From NCBI GenBank assembly GCA_030699055.1, contig JAUYKX010000229.1, positions 1-5,611 on the forward strand: a stretch of 5,611 bases of DNA. Reading direction: 5' to 3'. The position numbers were made by a program, and so were the translations under genes. The stretch is from Candidatus Nanopelagicales bacterium. Its GTDB lineage: Bacteria; Actinomycetota; Actinomycetes; S36-B12; UBA10799. This document shows positions 5,142 to 5,611 of this stretch, in pieces. The notes under the pieces are model-generated. The model was not told where the DNA came from. It did not search any database and was given only the letters and a program-made list of their open reading frames with translations. Each line of letters begins with the position of its first letter. The stretch's first letter is position 1.

Positions 5142-5611
5142 TCAGTTTCCGGAGGGTCGTGCTGAACCACCCAGCATCCGCGCGAACCAGTAACCCGAGT
5201 CCTTGACGTACCGCTCCTGGGTGTCGTAGTCCACGAAGGTCAACCCGAAGCGGGGCTTCAGCCCCTCCGTCCACTCGAAGTTGTCCAGTAGCGACCAGGC
5301 GAAGTATCCGTCGACCCTGATTCCGCGTTCTTTCGCCAGCAGCACCTGGGCCAGGTGGCTCTGGTAGTAGGAGATGCGCTCGAGGTCATGAACCCGGCCT
5401 TCGATCAGTTGATCATTGAACGACGCGCCGCCCTCAGTGACGATCAGTCTTGGAAAGCGTCCGTACGACCAGACCCGGTCGAGCACCATGCCCAGGCCTT
5501 CGGGGCGGATCTCCCAATTGAGCGACGTGAGTCCGATGTTTCGGTCGTGTCCGAATAAGGGCACGGTCCATAGGCCGGGGATCGGCAACCACGGGGCCCG
5601 GAGGCGGGTGT
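5142..5611 (-). CDS. GH1 family beta-glucosidase, C-terminal part (runs off right edge)
   Basis: The 155 residues in the window, about the last third of a usual 450-residue GH1 enzyme, carry the family hallmarks in order. NWEIRPEGL comes first, then LIVTEGGASFND, whose glutamate (codon 5433-5435) is the catalytic nucleophile. DGYFAWSLLDNFEWTEGL follows, whose FEW glutamate and tryptophans line the -1 subsite, and finally RFGLTFVDYDTQERYVKDS. The enzyme hydrolyses terminal non-reducing beta-D-glucosyl or related residues by a retaining mechanism. No signal can be judged because the N-terminus is missing. The nucleophile motif reads TEGGA where TENGA is usual; the glutamate itself is intact. 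The frame has no stop up to 5611. The stop TGA is at 5142-5144. The acid/base glutamate (NEP motif) should lie outside the window. Confidence 0.95.
   Translation of the reverse strand, partial: TRLRAPWLPIPGLWTVPLFGHDRNIGLTSLNWEIRPEGLGMVLDRVWSYGRFPRLIVTEGGASFNDQLIEGRVHDLERISYYQSHLAQVLLAKERGIRVDGYFAWSLLDNFEWTEGLKPRFGLTFVDYDTQERYVKDSGYWFARMLGGSARPSGN

Noticed and set aside
4984..5193. Plus-strand 69-codon frame between the VOC and GH1 genes
   Set aside because: It runs antisense into the GH1 coding end, has no recognisable features and has no convincing ribosome site.
4906..5274. N-terminal extension of the VOC frame by 123 residues
   Set aside because: It crosses the non-coding spacer and overlaps the end of the GH1 gene. 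The residues are arginine-rich and match no domain. A good ribosome site supports 4905.

Overview
The window is GC-rich bacterial DNA whose genes use mostly G/C-ending codons and a GTG start. It looks like chromosome of a high-GC actinobacterium. The strongest taxonomic hint is a two-domain VOC protein that, from memory, closely resembles the mycobacterial Cfp30B antigen. Other hints are a nonapeptide-repeat protein of a type I associate with actinobacteria and start codons that look leaderless. I cannot name the genus.

Layout. Positions 1-147 (minus) hold the first 49 codons of a lipoprotein gene. Next comes a 188-bp spacer with three hairpins, then a HAD-IB phosphatase gene (336-1058, minus). 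A divergent promoter region (1059-1158) separates it from a plus-strand pair: an uncharacterised protein with five tandem nonapeptide repeats (1159-1881) and, 27 bp later, a YoaK/DUF1275 membrane protein (1909-2649). A short convergent spacer with a 6-bp hairpin follows. The rest is on the minus strand: an AAA_14/DUF4143 ATPase (2744-4033), a VOC protein (4129-4905) and the C-terminal third of a GH1 beta-glucosidase (5142 to past the right edge).

The genes do not form one clear pathway. The plus-strand pair may be an operon. The three right-hand minus genes could be read in the order glucosidase, VOC, ATPase. However, the spacer before the VOC gene and the spacer before the ATPase gene each carry their own short tandem repeat, which suggests separate control.

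The most unusual features are non-coding. Three direct repeats with an exact 23-bp period lie just upstream of the ATPase start. A 16-bp tandem repeat lies in the VOC leader, and a near-perfect inverted repeat lies upstream of the lipoprotein gene. I found no tRNA, rRNA, CRISPR array, insertion sequence or recognisable defence or secretion system. I see no convincing undescribed multi-gene system here. The ATPase and its repeats are the best lead.
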